This document shows, piece after piece, positions 36,388 to 45,810 of a stretch of DNA of 64,000 nt. The notes under the pieces are model-generated. The model ran no database searches, had not been told where the DNA came from, and was given only the letters and a program-made list of their open reading frames with translations. The translations under genes were made by a program, and so were the position numbers. Source of the DNA: Mycolicibacterium sediminis (lineage in GTDB: Bacteria > Actinomycetota > Actinomycetes > Mycobacteriales > Mycobacteriaceae); assembly GCF_010731735.1 (NCBI RefSeq), contig NZ_AP022588.1, positions 3,658,001 to 3,722,000 of the forward strand, read 5' to 3'. Each line of letters starts with the position of its first letter. Position 1 is the stretch's first letter.

Positions 36388-36446
36388 TCGATCACATGTT
36401 CTAGTCATCGAACACCTGAGCGATTATAGTTCGAACACAAGAGCGA
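36388..36446. promoter_or_regulatory. Cluster of three SOS-box-like sites upstream of chiZ
   Basis: 36388-36403 reads TCGATC-ACAT-GTTCTA, 36408-36423 reads TCGAAC-ACCT-GAGCGA and 36431-36446 reads TCGAAC-ACAA-GAGCGA, each with two differences from the LexA operator. The last two share the same half-site pair at a 23-bp spacing. They bracket the TATAGT -10 of chiZ. Confidence 0.6.
36425..36430 (+). promoter_or_regulatory. -10 element of chiZ
   Basis: TATAGT lies between two SOS-box-like sites; the predicted start is near 36437, giving a leader of about 48 nt to ATG 36485. Confidence 0.6.
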
Positions 36447-36484
36447 ACGACGGCTCCGACTCGGCGACCACGGAAGGCCCTGAC

Positions 36485-36931
36485 ATGACCATCATCACCC
36501 GCGAACACCCCACCGAACTGGTCGCCCGCCCGGTGCGCCCGCGGCCCGACGCGCGGCGTGGCCCGCAGCGCCGCAGGCCGTCCGGCGAGCCGCTGCGCTA
36601 CCGCGGCACCGGCGTCCTGATGTCGCGGGCGTCCCACCGGCGCAAGCCCATCACCCCGGCCACCACGGTGCTGCTGGCGCTGGTCGCGGCGGGCATCACG
36701 GTGTGGCTCGGGCTCGTCTCGCACTTCGGCGCCCCGGTCGAGGAGCCGGCCGCCGTTCCCGGTCAGCTGGCGGTGGTGCAGGTGCAGCTGGGGGAGTCGC
36801 TGCAGCAGCTCGCGCAGCGGGTGGCGCCCGACGCGCCCGTCGGCGCGATGGTGGCCGAGATCCGCGAACTCAACGAACTCGACTCCGTGGCAGTGGCTGC
36901 CGGGCAGACGCTGATCGCACCGGTCGGCTGA
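36485..36931 (+). CDS. chiZ: LysM-domain cell-wall protein ChiZ (Rv2719c family)
   Basis: The protein has 148 residues. A long Arg-rich cytoplasmic N-terminus (about 1-60, for example [17 protein letters not shown]) precedes one transmembrane helix ([22 protein letters not shown]). The extracellular part ends in a LysM-like domain ([20 protein letters not shown] to [10 protein letters not shown]). In M. tuberculosis ChiZ is damage-induced, binds division proteins and slows septation; the Rv2719c protein was reported as a cell-wall hydrolase. GGAAGG precedes ATG 36485. SOS-like sites upstream fit damage control. Confidence 0.85.
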   Translation: MTIITREHPTELVARPVRPRPDARRGPQRRRPSGEPLRYRGTGVLMSRASHRRKPITPATTVLLALVAAGITVWLGLVSHFGAPVEEPAAVPGQLAVVQVQLGESLQQLAQRVAPDAPVGAMVAEIRELNELDSVAVAAGQTLIAPVG

Positions 36932-36975
36932 CCGCGCCATGCGCATGCGCCACCAGACTCCCTGCCCCGCGGCGG

Positions 36976-36981
36976 TAGGCT
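36976..36981 (+). promoter_or_regulatory. Probable -10 element of nrdR
   Basis: TAGGCT lies about 45 nt before ATG 37026, with a predicted start near 36988 and a GAAGGGGCGGAG ribosome-binding site. Confidence 0.4.
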
Positions 36982-37025
36982 CGTACCTGACCGGGACGTC
37001 CGGGCTGGTACGGGAAGGGGCGGAG

Positions 37026-37490
37026 ATGCACTGTCCGTTCTGTCGTCATCCGGATTCGCGGGTGGTGGACTCCCGCGAGGCGGACGAGGGCCAGGCCATC
37101 CGCCGGCGACGGTCCTGCCCGGAGTGCGGCAAGCGCTTCACCACCGTCGAGACGGCCGTGCTGGCGGTCGTGAAGCGCAGTGGCGTCACCGAGCCGTTCA
37201 GTCGCGAGAAGGTCATGAAGGGTGTTCGGCGGGCTTGTCAGGGCCGCGACGTCGACGACGACGCCCTGAACCTGCTCGCGCAGAAGGTCGAGGACGCCGT
37301 GCGCGGCACCGGTTCGCCCGAGGTGCCCAGTAACGAGGTCGGGCTGGCCATCCTCGGTCCGCTGCGGGACCTCGACGAGGTCGCGTACCTGCGGTTCGCG
37401 TCCGTGTACCGGTCGTTCTCGTCGGCCGAGGACTTCGAGCGGGAGATCGAGGCGCTGCGCGCCCACCGCGAAGTGTCGTCGACGTCCTGA
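37026..37490 (+). CDS. nrdR: Transcriptional repressor NrdR
   Basis: The 154-residue protein has an N-terminal zinc ribbon [20 protein letters not shown] with a second cysteine pair in CPECGKRF, and an ATP-cone domain from about residue 46 ([20 protein letters not shown]). NrdR senses ATP/dATP and represses ribonucleotide reductase genes. It ends 7 bp before the convergent PhzF gene. The adjacent Rv2717c-type gene of M. tuberculosis is absent. Confidence 0.96.
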   Translation: MHCPFCRHPDSRVVDSREADEGQAIRRRRSCPECGKRFTTVETAVLAVVKRSGVTEPFSREKVMKGVRRACQGRDVDDDALNLLAQKVEDAVRGTGSPEVPSNEVGLAILGPLRDLDEVAYLRFASVYRSFSSAEDFEREIEALRAHREVSSTS

Positions 37491-37497
37491 CGCGGCG

Positions 37498-38196
37498 CTA
37501 GGCGATCCGTCGGGTCCCGTCGTCGACGACCCGACCGGCCACCCTGACCCACCCGTCGGAGCTCCACCACGTACGGATCTGGGATCCCCGTCCCTGCGTG
37601 ATCGTCAGGTCGCGGCTGAGGTGGTCGGTGATGCGCACGGCGGCGGCGCCGGTCGCCTCGTCCTCGGGGACGCCCAGGTGGCTCGCGAACATCCGGGACC
37701 GGATGGTGCCGGACGACCGGTCCTCCCACGCCCACAGATAGTGCGAGACGTCCGAGTCGTACCCGTCGGGGTCGGCGGCGAGCACGTCGTCCACCGACGC
37801 CATGTCGTGGATGGCGAACTCCGGCGCCCAGGAGGGCCGCGCCGTGATGACCGTGAAGTCTCCGTCGGGAAGGTTCTCGTACGCCACCTGGACGATCCCG
37901 GCCGGCACCTGAAGGGTCTTGACGGGTGTGCCGCGTTCCCTCAGCCACCACGCCGCTCCGACGGTCGGGTGGCCGGCGAACGGCAATTCCACTGCGGGCG
38001 TGTAGATGTGCGCGGCGGCGGTCGCCGACTCCGCGGCGGGCAGCTCGACGAAGATCGTCTCGCTGTACCCGAGTTCGGTCGCGAGGGCCTGGCGGTCCGG
38101 CGGTGGGACCCGAGTGGCGTCGACGACCCCGAGAGGGTTGCCGAGGTCGCCCGACGGACTGGTGAACACCCGCAGCACGGTCACGTCGATGGCCAT
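37498..38196 (-). CDS. PhzF family isomerase/epimerase-like protein
   Basis: This 232-residue protein of the diaminopimelate-epimerase fold begins [20 protein letters not shown]. Family motifs are [13 protein letters not shown] (with the Glu used as general acid/base in PhzF), [20 protein letters not shown] and, near the end, [20 protein letters not shown]. PhzF proteins isomerise small molecules; this group (Rv2716) has no known substrate. ATG 38196 has a TAACAT -10 hexamer 6 nt upstream. Confidence 0.87.
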   Translation of the reverse strand: MAIDVTVLRVFTSPSGDLGNPLGVVDATRVPPPDRQALATELGYSETIFVELPAAESATAAAHIYTPAVELPFAGHPTVGAAWWLRERGTPVKTLQVPAGIVQVAYENLPDGDFTVITARPSWAPEFAIHDMASVDDVLAADPDGYDSDVSHYLWAWEDRSSGTIRSRMFASHLGVPEDEATGAAAVRITDHLSRDLTITQGRGSQIRTWWSSDGWVRVAGRVVDDGTRRIA

Positions 38197-38202
38197 GCGG
38201 AG

Positions 38203-38208
38203 ATGTTA
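38203..38208 (-). promoter_or_regulatory. -10 element of leaderless promoter for the PhzF gene
   Basis: The minus strand reads TAACAT with 6 nt to ATG 38196; it lies in the 16-bp gap after the hydrolase gene. Confidence 0.5.
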
Positions 38209-38212
38209 CGGC

Positions 38213-39241
38213 TCAGGTGGCGCTGCGCTCGTCGGCGCCCATCGCGTCGAGCACCGCGACGCGGGTGTCGATGGGGCCGCTGATGGTGCTCTCGCCCGTC
38301 CCGTCGCGCAGCAGATTGCGCAGCAGTTCCTGGTCGTACACCGCTGGCGTGGTGGTGTCGATGAACTTCTCGACCAGTTCGACGAACCGGTCCGGGTCGT
38401 CGTGGAAGGGGAAGTGTCCGGAGCCCTCGAAGATCTCGAGCTGCGAACCCGGCATCGCCGCGTGCGCCATCCGGCCGTGACCCACCGGGATCACGGAGTC
38501 GTGCGCGCCCCAGACGAGTTGCACGGGAACCGATTCGGTCAGGTAACAGCGGTCCAGCATGGTGACCACCTGACCGCGCCAGTCCACCACTGCCCGCAGG
38601 GTCCTGGCGAACGCGGACGACGCGGTGGGTTCGGGCAGGTCGGCCAGGATGCGCAACATGTTGGGGATGTCGCGTCCCACGGCGGTCTTGCCGAGCAGCA
38701 GGCCACCGATCCGTCCGGCGACCTGCACGGCCGGCAGGACCATCGGCAGGCGCAGCAGGGCCAGTGCCTCCGTGCCCATGGGCAGCGAGGCGATCCGCAG
38801 CGCGACGTTGACGTCCTTGGTCACGCCGCCCGCACCCACCAGGATCAACCGGTCGACGAGCTGCGGGAACTGGTAGGCGAACTGCATGGCCACCCCGCCG
38901 CCGAGTGAGTGACCGACCACCGTCACCTTCTCGACGTCCAGCACGCTGAGCAGGTCGCGCATGCCGTTGGCGTACGCCGCCACCGAGTAGTCGGCGCGCG
39001 GTTTGTCGGACTTGCCGTGGCCCAGCAGGTCCGGCGCGATGACCGTGAACCGTTGGGCCAGCTTGGCCTGCACCGTGCTCCAGGTCGTCGAGTTGTCCCC
39101 GATGCCGTGGATGAGGAGGATCGCGGGTCCCGAGCCCGCCACGCGGAACGCACGCCGGTAGCCGTGGATGGTCCGGTACTGCAGCGTGGGCGTGACCTCG
39201 CGCACCGTTCGCAGGTTGGGCTTGCGGTCCGTCATGGCCAC
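38213..39241 (-). CDS. Alpha/beta hydrolase (Rv2715 family)
   Basis: The 342-residue protein has the oxyanion His-Gly loop in ILLIHGIGDNSTTW, the nucleophile elbow VVGHSLGGGVAMQF (Ser), the acid in VQLVWGAHDSVIPV (Asp) and the His in SGHFPFHDDPDRF. The order Ser-Asp-His is complete, so it is likely an active esterase or lipase-type enzyme; the substrate is unknown. GAGGAG lies 5 nt before ATG 39241; a second ATG at 39235 is possible. It is followed on the same strand by PhzF. Confidence 0.9.
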   Translation of the reverse strand: MAMTDRKPNLRTVREVTPTLQYRTIHGYRRAFRVAGSGPAILLIHGIGDNSTTWSTVQAKLAQRFTVIAPDLLGHGKSDKPRADYSVAAYANGMRDLLSVLDVEKVTVVGHSLGGGVAMQFAYQFPQLVDRLILVGAGGVTKDVNVALRIASLPMGTEALALLRLPMVLPAVQVAGRIGGLLLGKTAVGRDIPNMLRILADLPEPTASSAFARTLRAVVDWRGQVVTMLDRCYLTESVPVQLVWGAHDSVIPVGHGRMAHAAMPGSQLEIFEGSGHFPFHDDPDRFVELVEKFIDTTTPAVYDQELLRNLLRDGTGESTISGPIDTRVAVLDAMGADERSAT

Positions 39242-39273
39242 TCCTCGCCGACTTCGTCATCGGGCCCCGGGGG

Positions 39274-40254
39274 TCAGGGCGCTGCGGTGCCGTCGTCCCC
39301 GTCGGAGGGTTCTTCACCGGCCTGCTCGGCGAGGAACTTCTCGAACTCGGCGCCGATCTCGTCGCCGCTCGGGAGGTCCTCGTCACGTGCCAGCAAAGAC
39401 CGGTTTTCCTGTGCGGCGACGAACGCATCGTACTGTCGCTCCAGCGCCGCCACCACCTGAGCGACTTCTTCGCTCGATTCGACCTGCTCGCCGATCTTGG
39501 TGTGGACCTCGGCGCCCGCCTCGCTGAGCGCGGCCAAGGGCAGCTGCAGCGCCCCGGCGCGGGACACCTCTGCCAGCAACGCCTCCGCGGCCGGCGGGTA
39601 GTCGGTCTGCGCCAGGTAGTGCGGCACGTGGACGGTGAAGCCCATCGCCTCGTGACCGTGCTGCGACATCCGGTACTCGAGCAGGTTGGACACGCTGCCC
39701 GGGACCTGCACCTCGCCGACCCACGGTTCGTGGTCAACGATCAGGGACTTGTCGGTCGCGTGCGCCGTCATCGACACCGGCCGGGTGTGGGGCACCGCCA
39801 TGGGGATGGTGCCCAGGCCGATGACCCTGCGCACGCCGAGGCGTTCGGAGAGCAGGCGCACCGCGGTGATGAACCGTTCCCACCGCAGGTCGGGTTCCAG
39901 GCCCGCCAACAGCAGGAACGGCGTGCCGACGCTGTCGTGCAGCGCGTAGAGGTTCAACTCCGGGGTGTCGTAGTGGGTGAAGTGGTCGGTCTTGAACGTC
40001 ATCAGCGGCCGGCGGGACCGGTAGTCGAGCAGTTCGTCGATCGCGAACGACGCGACCAGTTCGGTGTCGAGGGTGTTCTTGAGGTGTGTCGCGGCCAGCT
40101 TGATGGCATGCCCGGCATCGGAGAATCCCTCGAGGGCGTGGATCAGCACCGGCCCGCGGCCGTCGGCCGAGGACAGCTGCGGAGCCGGAAACTCCAGCTC
40201 GTACATGCCGGTCTGCTCGGGCTGGTACTGCTGTTCTGGATTGTTCTCTGTCAT
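39274..40254 (-). CDS. PAC2 (proteasome assembly chaperone) family protein
   Basis: The 326-residue protein starts MTENNPEQQYQPEQTGMYEL with AGGAGG 6 nt before ATG 40254. The PAC2 core is LIHALEGFSDAGHAIKLAAT, RPLMTFKTDHFTHYDTPELN and FLLLAGLEPDLRWERF, followed by RRVIGLGTIPMAVPHTRPVS. The C-terminus is an acidic helix (EIGAEFEKFLAEQAGEE). The Rv2714 structure is known to resemble PAC2/ATP-grasp-like proteins; its role is unresolved, though actinobacteria do have proteasomes. It lies 32 bp before the hydrolase gene on the same transcript. Confidence 0.88.
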   Translation of the reverse strand: MTENNPEQQYQPEQTGMYELEFPAPQLSSADGRGPVLIHALEGFSDAGHAIKLAATHLKNTLDTELVASFAIDELLDYRSRRPLMTFKTDHFTHYDTPELNLYALHDSVGTPFLLLAGLEPDLRWERFITAVRLLSERLGVRRVIGLGTIPMAVPHTRPVSMTAHATDKSLIVDHEPWVGEVQVPGSVSNLLEYRMSQHGHEAMGFTVHVPHYLAQTDYPPAAEALLAEVSRAGALQLPLAALSEAGAEVHTKIGEQVESSEEVAQVVAALERQYDAFVAAQENRSLLARDEDLPSGDEIGAEFEKFLAEQAGEEPSDGDDGTAAP

Positions 40255-40429
40255 CGCTCGCCTCCTCTCGTGGTCGGGTACGGCGTCGCCGTTGCCACCC
40301 GTTACCTCCAGTGTCCCGTACGTCGGGACTGCCGCCACGTCAGCCCCGGTCAAAGGTTCGAACGCCCGCGTACCGGCCGACATTCCGCTGCTCCTGCCGA
40401 TACGGCGATCGTCGGGCAAGATCGGTCGG

Positions 40430-41224
40430 ATGCGGACTCGATGGGTGGCGGTCGTCGCCCTGGCGTTGCTGACCGCGGCGTGCGTCGACCGAACCGAGGC
40501 GGGTCGGCCGACGGCCGCGGTGACCGATCCCGCGTCTGCCGCGTCGGCGTCGACCGAGACGGGCGCGTCGACGGTCGCCCCGGATCGCCGGGTCGGCGCG
40601 GTGTTCCTGGGTAGCGAGACGCTGCACACGTGTTCGGGATCGGTGCTCGACTCGGCCGGGGGCGACCTGATCCTCACCGCCGCGCACTGCATGGCCGACG
40701 GCGTCGACGCCTACTTCGTCCCCGGCTACACCGGTGACCTGCTGCCCGACGACGTGTGGCACGTCGACGCCGTCTATCTGGACCCGCGCTGGCTCGACGA
40801 CCAGAACCCGTTGGCGGACTTCGCGATCGCCCGGGTCAGCCGCGACGGCGCGGGCTCGCTCGAGCAGGCGGTGGGCGGCGGTCTCGCGCTCGGCCTCGCG
40901 CCGGCGCCCGGGACCGACGTCGCGATCACGGGGTACGAGTTGGGCATCGGTGGGGGGCCGATCGGGTGCCGTACCGCCACAACCGCCGCCGACCAGGGCT
41001 TCCCGTCGCTGCCGTGTGCGGGGATGGCCGACGGGACAAGCGGGTCGCCCTGGGTGTCGGGTGACGCGGTCGTCGGGCTGACCGGCGGCCTGGACGGGGG
41101 CGGTTGCGAGGACGACGTGTCGTTCTCGCCGCCGTTCGACGTCGCGATCAGCGCTCTACTCCGACGTGCTGATCAGGGCGGTCCGGGCGACGATCCGCCG
41201 TCGGCGTTCGACAACGGCTGCTAG
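40430..41224 (+). CDS. Trypsin-like serine protease lipoprotein
   Basis: The protein has 264 residues. The lipobox LLTAAC puts lipidation at Cys18, followed by a Thr/Ser/Ala-rich linker. The catalytic triad is visible: His in [11 protein letters not shown] (residue 86), Asp in [11 protein letters not shown] and Ser in [12 protein letters not shown]. The fold matches chymotrypsin-like S1 proteases anchored outside the membrane. The upstream 175 bp (40255-40429) shows no firm promoter. It is not present beside sthA in M. tuberculosis, so it is accessory. Its end overlaps the sthA end by 4 bp. Confidence 0.87.
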   Translation: MRTRWVAVVALALLTAACVDRTEAGRPTAAVTDPASAASASTETGASTVAPDRRVGAVFLGSETLHTCSGSVLDSAGGDLILTAAHCMADGVDAYFVPGYTGDLLPDDVWHVDAVYLDPRWLDDQNPLADFAIARVSRDGAGSLEQAVGGGLALGLAPAPGTDVAITGYELGIGGGPIGCRTATTAADQGFPSLPCAGMADGTSGSPWVSGDAVVGLTGGLDGGGCEDDVSFSPPFDVAISALLRRADQGGPGDDPPSAFDNGC

Positions 41225-42636
41225 GCGCGGAACTGGCTGAGTGCGCGCAGCTTGTTCATGACGTCCAGCGCCGCGACCTTGTAGGCCTCGGAGAAGGTCG
41301 GATAGTTGAACACCGCGTCGACCAGGTACTCGACGGTGCCGCCGCAGCCCATCACCGCCTGGCCGATGTGGACCATCTCGGTGGCGTTGGTGCCGAAGAT
41401 GTGGACGCCCAGCAGCCGCAGGTCCTCGGTGGACACCAGCAGCTTCAGCATCCCGTAGGAGTCCCCGGCGATCTGGCCCCTGGCGAGTTCGCGGTACCGG
41501 GACACGCCGACCTCGTAGGGCACGGAGTCCTTCGTCAGGTCGACCTCGGTGGCACCGACGTAGGACACCTCGGGAATCGAGTAGATGCCGATCGGCTGCA
41601 GTTCGGTCATGCCCTTGCAGGGCTCGCCGAACGCGTGGTACGCCGCCAGCCGGCCCTGGTCCATGGACGTCGCGGCCAGCGCGGGGAAGCCGATCACGTC
41701 GCCGACGGCGTAGATGTGGTCGACCTTGGTGCGGTAGTCGTCGTCGACGAAGATCCGTCCGCGCGCGTCGGCCTCGAGACCCGCGGCAGGCAGGTCGAGG
41801 TCCTCGGTCTGACCCTGCCGACCCGCGGAGTACATGACGGTCTCGGCCGGGATCTGCTTGCCGCTGGCGAGGGTGGTGACGGTGCCCGAGGCGCCGACGT
41901 CGACGGCGGTGACCTCCTCGCCGAAGCGGAACGTCACCGCGTAGTCGCGGAGGTGGAACTTCAGCGCCTCGATGATCTCCGGGTCGCAGAACTCGAGCAT
42001 GTTGGCGCGCTTCTCGACGACGGTGACCTTGGTGCCCAGCGCGGCGAACATCGACGCGTACTCGATGCCGATCACGCCGGCGCCGACGACGACCATCGAG
42101 CCGGGGATCGACTTGAGGTCGAGGATGCCGTCGGAGTCCAGCACCCGCGACTCGTCGAACTCGACGCCCGCGGGCCGTAGGGGCTTGGTGCCCGTCGCGA
42201 TCACGACGTGCCGCCCGGACACGGTGATGCTCTCGGCACGGCTGGGATCCTCGATCGTCAGCGAGTGGTCGTCGATGAAGCGGGCGTGGCCCACGTACAG
42301 CTCGACTCGGTTGCGCATCAGCTGCGACCGGACGACGTCGATCTCCTTGCCGATGACGTGCTGCGTACGGGCCAGCAGGTCGGCCGGGGTGATCTTCTCC
42401 TTGACGCGGTAACTCGCGCCGTACAGCTCGCGCTGGCTCATGCCGGTCAGGTAGACGACGGCCTCGCGCAGCGTCTTCGACGGAATGGTGCCCGTGTTCA
42501 CGCAGACGCCGCCGAGCATCCGTCCGCGTTCGATGACGGCGACGGTCTTGCCGAGCTTGGCCGCGGCGATCGCGGCCTTCTGGCCGCCCGGTCCGGACCC
42601 GATGACGACGAGGTCGTAGTCCTGCGTGGAACCCAT
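41221..42636 (-). CDS. sthA: Soluble pyridine nucleotide transhydrogenase SthA
   Basis: The 471-residue flavoprotein starts [20 protein letters not shown] at ATG 42636. The FAD loop [13 protein letters not shown] is followed by [20 protein letters not shown], where the redox-active disulfide of related reductases is lost (the second Cys is Thr), as is usual for transhydrogenases. The NAD(P)H site is [17 protein letters not shown] and a C-terminal dimer domain follows. SthA moves hydride between NADPH and NAD+, balancing redox pools. Confidence 0.93.
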   Translation of the reverse strand: MGSTQDYDLVVIGSGPGGQKAAIAAAKLGKTVAVIERGRMLGGVCVNTGTIPSKTLREAVVYLTGMSQRELYGASYRVKEKITPADLLARTQHVIGKEIDVVRSQLMRNRVELYVGHARFIDDHSLTIEDPSRAESITVSGRHVVIATGTKPLRPAGVEFDESRVLDSDGILDLKSIPGSMVVVGAGVIGIEYASMFAALGTKVTVVEKRANMLEFCDPEIIEALKFHLRDYAVTFRFGEEVTAVDVGASGTVTTLASGKQIPAETVMYSAGRQGQTEDLDLPAAGLEADARGRIFVDDDYRTKVDHIYAVGDVIGFPALAATSMDQGRLAAYHAFGEPCKGMTELQPIGIYSIPEVSYVGATEVDLTKDSVPYEVGVSRYRELARGQIAGDSYGMLKLLVSTEDLRLLGVHIFGTNATEMVHIGQAVMGCGGTVEYLVDAVFNYPTFSEAYKVAALDVMNKLRALSQFRA

Positions 42637-42796
42637 GGGTGTAGTCCTACGCCGGTTGGGTCGCTTCCGCATGGCGACGGCGTCACCAGTTCGTGAACTC
42701 GTGTCGGCCATCCCCAGAGGGAGATTCGTCCCCAGCGGCCGGCCGGGACGGGTCGCAGCGGCGCTGCGCGTCGGACGCGGCTGAGAACTTCGGCTC

Positions 42797-43852
42797 ATGA
42801 CGACCTCACCGAACCCCGACTTCCACCTCGACCACCCCGGCGCGCTCATCGCCGCCATCCCCGCCGTGCTCGGCTTCGTGCCGGAGAACTCGCTCGTCCT
42901 CGTCACCCTGGATGGCGGTGAACTCGGCGCGGTCATGCGGGTCGACCTGTCCGACGCCCTGATCGAGGGCATCGACTGCATGGCGGTCGCCGCCGCGAAG
43001 AACGGCCCCGATGCCGCCATCGCGGTGATCGTCGACGACGACGGCGCAGCCTGCCGGATGTGCGGCGACGAGCACGCCCTGCTCTCCGAGGCGCTGACCG
43101 AGGCCCTGGACGAGCGCGGCGTGACGCTGTGGGCCGCGCACGTCGTCGACCGGATCGCCGCCGGGGGACGGTGGCACTGCGCCGACGGCTGCGGCCGCAA
43201 CGGACTGGTCGAAGATCCGTCGGCGACGCCCATGGCGGCCGCAGCGGTCCTCGACGGGCGTCGCCTCTATCAGCGGCGGTCCGATCTGCAGGAGGTGATC
43301 GCGATCGTCGACCCGGCCCGCACGGCGAGGTTGGCCGTCGTCATCGCCGCCGAGGCGGCCACCCGCGCGACGGGTGGTCCGGACGCCGACGGGCGCACGC
43401 GCGCCGACGCCGACGTCGTGATCCGGACGGCGCTCACGGAGCCGTCGTGCGAGCCGACGGACGCTCACCTCGCGCGGCTGGCGTGTGCACTCACCGATCC
43501 GCGGGTGCGGGACATGTCGTACGCACTCGCCGTGGGCAGCCACGCGGGGCAGGCGGAGGCGCTGTGGGCGATGTTGGCGCGGATACTGCCCGACCCCTGG
43601 CGAGCGGATGCGCTTGCGCTGCTGGCCTTCTCGGCCTATGCGCGGGGAGACGGCCCGCTGGCGGGCATAGCCCTCGAGGTCGCGTTGACCGGCAATCCCG
43701 ACCACAACATGGCGGGGATGCTCGACGAGGCGCTGCACAACGCGATGCGTCCGAATCAGATCCGGGAGCTGGCTCTCAGCGGGTTCCGTGTCGCCACGCG
43801 GCTGGGGGTGGCGCTGCCGCCGCGCCGGACCTTCGGCAGTCGGGCCGGGTAG
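42797..43852 (+). CDS. DUF4192 domain-containing protein
   Basis: The 351-residue protein has the opening [22 protein letters not shown] and [19 protein letters not shown] that define DUF4192. A CxxC-like pair (CRMCGDEH) and a Cys-rich patch [15 protein letters not shown] suggest metal binding. The C-terminal half is helical, with [20 protein letters not shown] and [20 protein letters not shown], resembling TPR-like repeats. Function unknown; conserved in actinobacteria (Rv2712c). The 160-bp gap to sthA shows no clear promoter. Confidence 0.88.
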   Translation: MTTSPNPDFHLDHPGALIAAIPAVLGFVPENSLVLVTLDGGELGAVMRVDLSDALIEGIDCMAVAAAKNGPDAAIAVIVDDDGAACRMCGDEHALLSEALTEALDERGVTLWAAHVVDRIAAGGRWHCADGCGRNGLVEDPSATPMAAAAVLDGRRLYQRRSDLQEVIAIVDPARTARLAVVIAAEAATRATGGPDADGRTRADADVVIRTALTEPSCEPTDAHLARLACALTDPRVRDMSYALAVGSHAGQAEALWAMLARILPDPWRADALALLAFSAYARGDGPLAGIALEVALTGNPDHNMAGMLDEALHNAMRPNQIRELALSGFRVATRLGVALPPRRTFGSRAG

Positions 43853-43855
43853 CGG

Positions 43856-44545
43856 TCAGACCTTCTCGACCTTGACGGCGTGTGCCATGTGATGGGGGAG
43901 TTCGACCTGCTCGTGGCCGGGGATGACGATGAGGACGCTGCCGTGCTCGCTGACCTGGACGGTCACGCGGGCATCGGGCACGACGCCCGCGTCCTTGAGC
44001 CGGCTGATCAGGCCCGCGTCGCCCTGCACGTGCTCGGTCAGCTGACGGACCCGGACGGCGACGGGGAAGCCGGTGGGCAGCTCGGTCAGCCGGACGAGGT
44101 TGGCGTCGTCGGCATTCGACATGGTGACGCCGAGTTCGGAGAGTCCCGGGATGGGATTGCCGAACGGCGAGGTCGTCGGGTTGTCGAGCACGCGCACCAG
44201 CCGGCGCTCGACGTCCTCGCTCATGACGTGCTCCCAGCGACAGGCCTCGGCGTGCACCTCTTCCCAGGGGAGTCCGATGACGTCGACCAGCAGCCGCTCG
44301 GCCAGCCGGTGCTTGCGCATCACCGACACCGCGAGCGCGCGGCCCTTGTCGGTGAGTTCCAGGTGCCGGTCACCGGCGACGTGCAGCAGCCCGTCGCGCT
44401 CCATCCGGGACACGGTCTGGCTCACGGTGGGACCGCTCTGCTCGAGCCGCTCCGCGATGCGCGCACGCAGCGGCACCACGCCCTCTTCCTCGAGGTCGTA
44501 GATGGTTCGCAGGTACATCTCGGTGGTGTCGATCAGATCGTTCAT
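43856..44545 (-). CDS. ideR: Iron-dependent repressor IdeR
   Basis: The 229-residue DtxR-family regulator has an N-terminal winged helix (TIYDLEEEGVVPLRARIAER, GPTVSQTVSRMERDGL). Metal ligands match the known ones: Met10, His79 in KHRLAERLL, and the Cys-x2-Glu-His cluster in EACRWEHVMSEDVE. The SH3-like C-terminal domain follows. With Fe2+ it represses siderophore genes and activates bacterioferritin. ATG 44545 has a GGAGGG site and a TAGACT -10 upstream. Confidence 0.96.
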   Translation of the reverse strand: MNDLIDTTEMYLRTIYDLEEEGVVPLRARIAERLEQSGPTVSQTVSRMERDGLLHVAGDRHLELTDKGRALAVSVMRKHRLAERLLVDVIGLPWEEVHAEACRWEHVMSEDVERRLVRVLDNPTTSPFGNPIPGLSELGVTMSNADDANLVRLTELPTGFPVAVRVRQLTEHVQGDAGLISRLKDAGVVPDARVTVQVSEHGSVLIVIPGHEQVELPHHMAHAVKVEKV

Positions 44546-44568
44546 GGTGCCGCCCTCCGTCAGAAGCG

Positions 44569-44574
44569 AGTCTA
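44569..44574 (-). promoter_or_regulatory. Probable -10 element of ideR
   Basis: The minus strand reads TAGACT; the predicted start near 44562 gives a 16-nt leader with the GGAGGG site. It suggests ideR is not only read from sigB. Confidence 0.45.
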
Positions 44575-44620
44575 CCGGTGCAGGTGGCTGAACTGGGCTC
44601 CATCGCACCCTCGACACAGT

Positions 44621-44656
44621 GTGATGCCCGCCGCTGGGGGAGGCGGCGGGCATCAC
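44621..44656 (-). terminator. Strong hairpin between sigB and ideR
   Basis: The arms 44621-44634 and 44643-44656 are perfectly complementary over 14 GC-rich bp with an 8-nt loop. It lies 48 bp after the sigB stop and upstream of the ideR promoter, so it probably terminates sigB transcription. There is no T tract. Confidence 0.65.
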
Positions 44657-44704
44657 GAAGGGGTCGTGCTTGGCGGTCGGTCGTGCTCTTCGGTTGGTTC
44701 GGGA

Positions 44705-45661
44705 CTAGCTGGCGTACGAGCGCAGGCGCTCGGCGCGGTCGCCGTGGCGCAGCTTGGCCATGACCTCGCGCTCGATCTGGCGGACGCGCTCGCGGGACAG
44801 ACCGAACAGCTTTCCGATCTGGTCCAGCGTGCGGGGCTGACCGTCGTCGAGGCCGAAACGCAGTCGGATGACCTGCTGTTCGCGCTCGTCGAGCGTGGCC
44901 AGGACGTGCCGGATGTCGGTATGCAGCAGCTCGGAGATCACGGCGTTCTCGGCTGACATCGCCTCGGCGTCCTCGATGAAGTCGCCCAGCGGCGCCTCCT
45001 CGTCGCTACCGACCGGCATGTCCAGGCTCACCGGGTCACGGCTGTGCTCGAGCAGGTCGGCGATCTTCTCGGCGGGGATGCCCGATTCCTCGGCCAGCTC
45101 CTCGTCGGTCGCCTCGCGGCCGAGGTTCTGATGCATCTCGCGCTTGATGCGCGCCAACTTGTTCACCTGCTCGACGAGGTGGACGGGGAGCCGGATCGTC
45201 CTGCTCTGGTCGGCCATGCCGCGGGTGATGGCCTGACGGATCCACCACGTGGCGTAGGTCGAGAACTTGAATCCCTTGGCGTAGTCGAACTTCTCCATGG
45301 CGCGGATCAGTCCGAGGTTGCCCTCCTGGATCAGGTCCAGCAGCGGCATGCCGCGACCGGTGTAGCGCTTGGCCAGCGACACCACCAGACGGAGGTTGGC
45401 CTCGAGGAGGTGCCGGCGGGCGGCCTCCCCGTCCCGCACCACCGCGGCGAGGTCGCGCTTGCGTGCGTCGCCGAGCCGCTTCTTGGTCGCCAGGACGTGC
45501 TTGGCGTAGAGGCCGGCCTCGATGCGCTTGGCCAGTTCGACCTCGTCGGCGGCATTGAGCAGCGCGGTCTTGCCGATGCCGTTCAGGTACACGCGGACCA
45601 GGTCGGCGGCTGGGCTCTGGCTGTCCAGGTCGGAATCGATGCGGCTTGCGGTGGCAACCAT
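44705..45661 (-). CDS. sigB: RNA polymerase sigma factor SigB
   Basis: The 318-residue primary-like sigma factor has region 1.2/2 ([60 protein letters not shown]), the -10 reading helix [20 protein letters not shown], and region 4 with [20 protein letters not shown]. The short N-terminus and its place beside ideR separate it from SigA in this window. SigB serves stationary phase and general stress. GGAGG precedes ATG 45661 and a SigE-type promoter lies upstream. Confidence 0.97.
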   Translation of the reverse strand: MVATASRIDSDLDSQSPAADLVRVYLNGIGKTALLNAADEVELAKRIEAGLYAKHVLATKKRLGDARKRDLAAVVRDGEAARRHLLEANLRLVVSLAKRYTGRGMPLLDLIQEGNLGLIRAMEKFDYAKGFKFSTYATWWIRQAITRGMADQSRTIRLPVHLVEQVNKLARIKREMHQNLGREATDEELAEESGIPAEKIADLLEHSRDPVSLDMPVGSDEEAPLGDFIEDAEAMSAENAVISELLHTDIRHVLATLDEREQQVIRLRFGLDDGQPRTLDQIGKLFGLSRERVRQIEREVMAKLRHGDRAERLRSYAS

Positions 45662-45700
45662 TCAATGGCCTCCTGCTCGGCTGGAACTGTCATGAACTAC

Positions 45701-45726
45701 AACGTCGTGGTAGTCCAAAGAGTTCC
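45701..45726 (-). promoter_or_regulatory. SigE-type promoter of sigB
   Basis: On the minus strand GGAAC (45726-45722) is followed by exactly 18 nt and GTT (45703-45701). This matches the GGAAC-N18/19-GTT consensus used by SigE (and SigH), as known for sigB in M. tuberculosis. The leader is about 30 nt. Confidence 0.75.
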
Positions 45727-45810
45727 CAAAGTTCGCCGGTCTAACCCCACCTGACCTGCGGTTTCTCGACGTCGACCTGAGAATCGGCTAAGAAGTCGAG
45801 AAGTTTTCGC

